Source of the DNA: CBDDCX01 sp965226925
GTDB lineage: Bacteria > Gemmatimonadota > Gemmatimonadetes > Longimicrobiales > Gaopeijiaceae
Assembly: GCA_965226925.1 (NCBI GenBank)
Contig: CBDDEN010000011.1
Location: 1,054,001-1,118,000 of the forward strand
DNA length: 64,000 nucleotides
Direction of reading: 5' to 3'
The notes under the pieces were generated by a model. That model searched no databases, was not told where the DNA came from, and saw nothing but the letters and a program-made list of their open reading frames with translations. Positions 62,352 to 64,000 of the stretch are shown one piece after another (the first letter of the stretch is position 1; the number at the start of each line of letters is the position of its first letter). The translations under genes and the position numbers were made by a program.

Positions 62352-63809
62352 ATGGAAGACAAGACCGGGCATATCACTCTCTGGAGCGCCGTGTGCGCCG
62401 CCGGAGCTGCCGTGATAGCTGGTTTTGGCATCCTTGGGGCAACCCTTCTCGTGGGCGGCGCTTTGGGAATCGCGGAGTCGCTTCGTGCATATCGGCCCAT
62501 CGTGCGCCCCAAGCCACGCTACGATGCAAGCCAGGGTTTCCGGGCTCGCGTAAAGATCCACAACAAGGGTCGGGTGGCTGCAAAGAAATGTGCCGTGCGT
62601 GTTGTGTCCGTTCGTGAGATTAGGCCAGGTGGTGTCCACCGCCGCTCCGATATCCCAACAATCCGCCTGCACTGGCAAGACACGGGCGGCGATCTACTCG
62701 ATATTGTCGCTGATGACGACCCAGGGATCGAAGTGGTGTGCGCTGACTTCCCGCATCCGGTGGCCCGCCTCGGCCCTCACAAAATCTGGGAGGGGGGCAT
62801 AACCCTCATTACGCTACGGGTTACGGGCGAGAACATACGTGCCGTCCAGCGCACTTTCTTTTTCTCCTGCCACCATCGCCGATATCACGCGGGATGGCGG
62901 TGGGAAGAATGGCGCACCCCTTGGTATGCGCGGACTCGGCTACCGCCTCTACCGAGTCTCGCCTCGCCGCTTGCATCTGAGAAGGCGTCAACAACAGTTC
63001 ATCCCGAGACGGCACCCTACAGGGTTTCCCGTTGGAATCAGTATCCCAACTACGAGTGCGGGCAATGCCCGTTCAAGAACCTCGACAAGAGTCTACTGGT
63101 CCGCCACCTGAAGAACGACCATGGGATTGAAGTCGATCCCGATTCTATTCCTGACGCCCCCAACCGGGGTGTTGTCTTAATCCCCGTTCCGGGCGACATC
63201 CGCGAGATGGGCCTGGTAGACCGTGAGGAGCGGCTAAGGGCCTGGTGGGGGGCCGTGAAGGCACCACTGAACCCCGTAGACGCTGGTCTGCTCATGAAGC
63301 GACTGAGCTTCATGTACGGGGAACACTACCCTGAGATGAAGCCCTTCCTGAGCGAGGAAACGATAGAGGCGGTCGAGAAGAAGTACGGCCCCGTTGACCT
63401 GATTGCTGTGGGTTCCCATGGACACATGCGCGGCCTCTTGCGACGCGATATCAAGCGGGCTGCGAAGCAATTGGGGGTTGATCTTGGGGCCGTCCTCGGG
63501 AAATCGGGCGGCGAGTACGAAGAGTCCCTGAAGGCGCTTGAGTTGGGCGACCTCTCTGTCTACCCACCGGCGGAGCAGTTGAAGCGAGCCCGCGATCACT
63601 TCGTCGATGTCGTTGCGGAGGTGGAGACGGGGGGTGCTAGTCGTGCCAAAGTGGATGAGGCCAAAGATACGCTCTTGGAGAAGAGCCGAGCGTATAACGC
63701 AAGCGGTCCGGGCTACGTGAAGCGGAACCTGTCAACGACAATGGGACACTCTACGGGATTAATTAAAGAGCAATTTCCTGTGTGGAGAGGGGTGTGGTGG
63801 GAGGATTGA
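62352..63809 (+). CDS. Membrane-anchored protein with a C2H2-like zinc finger; 3' end replaced by IS sequence
   Basis: A 485-codon frame. An N-terminal hydrophobic segment (VCAAGAAVIAGFGILGATLLVGG) anchors it. Residues about 60-160 look like a beta-sandwich (FRARVKIHNKGRVAAKKCAV). A C2H2-like finger sits near residue 235: YECGQCPFKNLDKSLLVRH then LKNDHG (C-x2-C-x12-H-x4-H). The C-terminal half is charged and helical (KKYGPVDLIAVGSHGH, RRDIKRAAKQLGV). No family recognised. The last 25 or so codons (from about 63730) lie inside the IS3-type end, so the native C-terminus is lost. Base composition is lower in GC than the rest of the window, suggesting transferred DNA. Confidence 0.6.
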   Translation: MEDKTGHITLWSAVCAAGAAVIAGFGILGATLLVGGALGIAESLRAYRPIVRPKPRYDASQGFRARVKIHNKGRVAAKKCAVRVVSVREIRPGGVHRRSDIPTIRLHWQDTGGDLLDIVADDDPGIEVVCADFPHPVARLGPHKIWEGGITLITLRVTGENIRAVQRTFFFSCHHRRYHAGWRWEEWRTPWYARTRLPPLPSLASPLASEKASTTVHPETAPYRVSRWNQYPNYECGQCPFKNLDKSLLVRHLKNDHGIEVDPDSIPDAPNRGVVLIPVPGDIREMGLVDREERLRAWWGAVKAPLNPVDAGLLMKRLSFMYGEHYPEMKPFLSEETIEAVEKKYGPVDLIAVGSHGHMRGLLRRDIKRAAKQLGVDLGAVLGKSGGEYEESLKALELGDLSVYPPAEQLKRARDHFVDVVAEVETGGASRAKVDEAKDTLLEKSRAYNASGPGYVKRNLSTTMGHSTGLIKEQFPVWRGVWWED

Positions 63810-64000
63810 TCCAGACGGCCTCCGGGAGCGGTTTGGGTTTGGGAACGCCTCTGACGAAGCGTTCGGGATGGGTGGTCCATGCCGTGTTGAGCACGGTTGT
63901 CCTGCGGGCGATAACGTTGTCGGCGCGCCCGAAGTGCACTTGTTCGGGGGTCAGCATCGAGATGCCCCCGTGCCTGTGCTCGGCATTGTACCAACGGAAG
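63730..64000 (-). mobile_element. IS3-family insertion sequence, one end (runs past the window)
   Basis: The transposase coding end (stop at 63763-63765) is followed by TGTCAACGACAATGGGACAC at about 63730-63749 (plus strand), which looks like an IS3-family terminal repeat. The rest of the element, including the other repeat, lies to the right of the window, so I cannot confirm a target duplication. Confidence 0.65.
63763..64000 (-). CDS. IS3-family transposase, C-terminal part
   Basis: The minus-strand frame is open to the right edge: FRWYNAEHRHGGISMLTPEQ, then VHFGRADNVIARRTT. The WYNxEHRHxG...LTPxxVH pattern is the C-terminal end of the DDE integrase core of IS3-family (IS150/IS3-type orfB) transposases. 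About 79 residues are visible, ending PLSTQEIAL. It is not known whether the full transposase is intact beyond the window. Confidence 0.88.
   Translation of the reverse strand, partial: FRWYNAEHRHGGISMLTPEQVHFGRADNVIARRTTVLNTAWTTHPERFVRGVPKPKPLPEAVWINPPTTPLSTQEIAL

Noticed and set aside
60947..62512. 521-codon minus-strand open frame
   Set aside because: Most of it is antisense to the PD40 lipoprotein gene and to the C2H2 protein start; only the stretch at about 62080-62340 is coding and I list that as a remnant.
1..64000. tRNA, rRNA, CRISPR arrays, toxin-antitoxin or phage-defence genes
   Set aside because: I scanned gaps and gene products by eye and saw no cloverleaf-like segment, no regularly spaced repeats and no defence-associated families; a covariance-model search would be needed to exclude short RNAs.

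Overview
This is a GC-rich (by eye about two thirds GC), densely coding stretch of a Gram-negative-type (diderm) bacterial chromosome. A 16-18-strand-type porin, lipoproteins with clear lipoboxes, a very large exported peptidase/propeller/barrel protein and a Tat-type aminotransferase all point to an outer membrane. NDH-2, a fused branched-chain 2-oxoacid dehydrogenase E1, a molybdenum hydroxylase cluster, a B12-dependent ribonucleotide reductase and many exported or peptidase genes suggest an aerobic, amino-acid- and peptide-using heterotroph. The mix of families (DUF2723 proteins, PD40 propellers, fused E1, class II NrdJ, ALDH7, DinB) is what I would expect from Gemmatimonadota or a neighbouring phylum, but nothing here (no rRNA, no tRNA) proves the taxonomy.

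Layout. 1-4.1 kb: a truncated GT-C type membrane glycosyltransferase, ornithine aminotransferase, nitrilase and a glutaminyl-cyclase-like M28 lipoprotein, all on the minus strand. 4.5-6.2 kb: porin and SufE, convergent. 6.4-14.5 kb: a CO-dehydrogenase/xanthine-dehydrogenase-type system. A plus-strand maturation set (split XdhC, MocA-like cytidylyltransferase, CoxG-like SRPBCC protein) faces a minus-strand operon coxS-coxL-coxM-moxR-coxE. The large subunit has an RGAGR loop and not the cysteine loop of true CO dehydrogenase. 14.6-16.1 kb: a Clp-type AAA+ module fused to a response-regulator receiver domain, interrupted by one in-frame TAG. 16.1-20.7 kb: rhodanese, a 305-bp MITE-like element, class II ribonucleotide reductase and a small membrane protein. 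20.7-26.2 kb: a peptidase-propeller-barrel protein, a hypothetical protein and a second GT-C enzyme.

26.3-33.4 kb: cell-wall recycling (MurQ, AnmK) next to an M20 amidohydrolase, a gamma-glutamyltransferase lipoprotein and an ABC exporter. 33.5-41.4 kb (all minus): CcdA, a cardiolipin-synthase-like enzyme, agmatinase with pyruvoyl arginine decarboxylase (arginine to agmatine to putrescine), a Fur-family regulator, a small unknown, NrnA-like DHH phosphoesterase, and a DedA-CoaE-PHP triple fusion. 41.4-49.1 kb: GspG-like and unknown small proteins, YyaL-type thioredoxin-domain protein, E1 fusion, NDH-2, and MoeB/ThiF-rhodanese. 49.1-61 kb: DUF2723 membrane protein, class V aminotransferase, alpha/beta hydrolase, HEAT-repeat protein, ornithine-cyclodeaminase family protein, sarcosine-oxidase-like flavoprotein, DinB, small unknowns and ALDH7.

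61-64 kb: a PD40 lipoprotein, then a damaged 3' end of a probable outer-membrane gene that stops abruptly at about 62340 where foreign-looking DNA begins: a membrane-anchored protein with a C2H2-like zinc finger, itself cut at its 3' end by an IS3-family element that runs off the right edge. No CRISPR array, tRNA, rRNA or recognised defence system was found. The most unusual items are the AAA+/REC gene with its amber codon, the DedA-CoaE-PHP fusion, the peptidase-propeller-barrel protein, and the mosaic at the right end.
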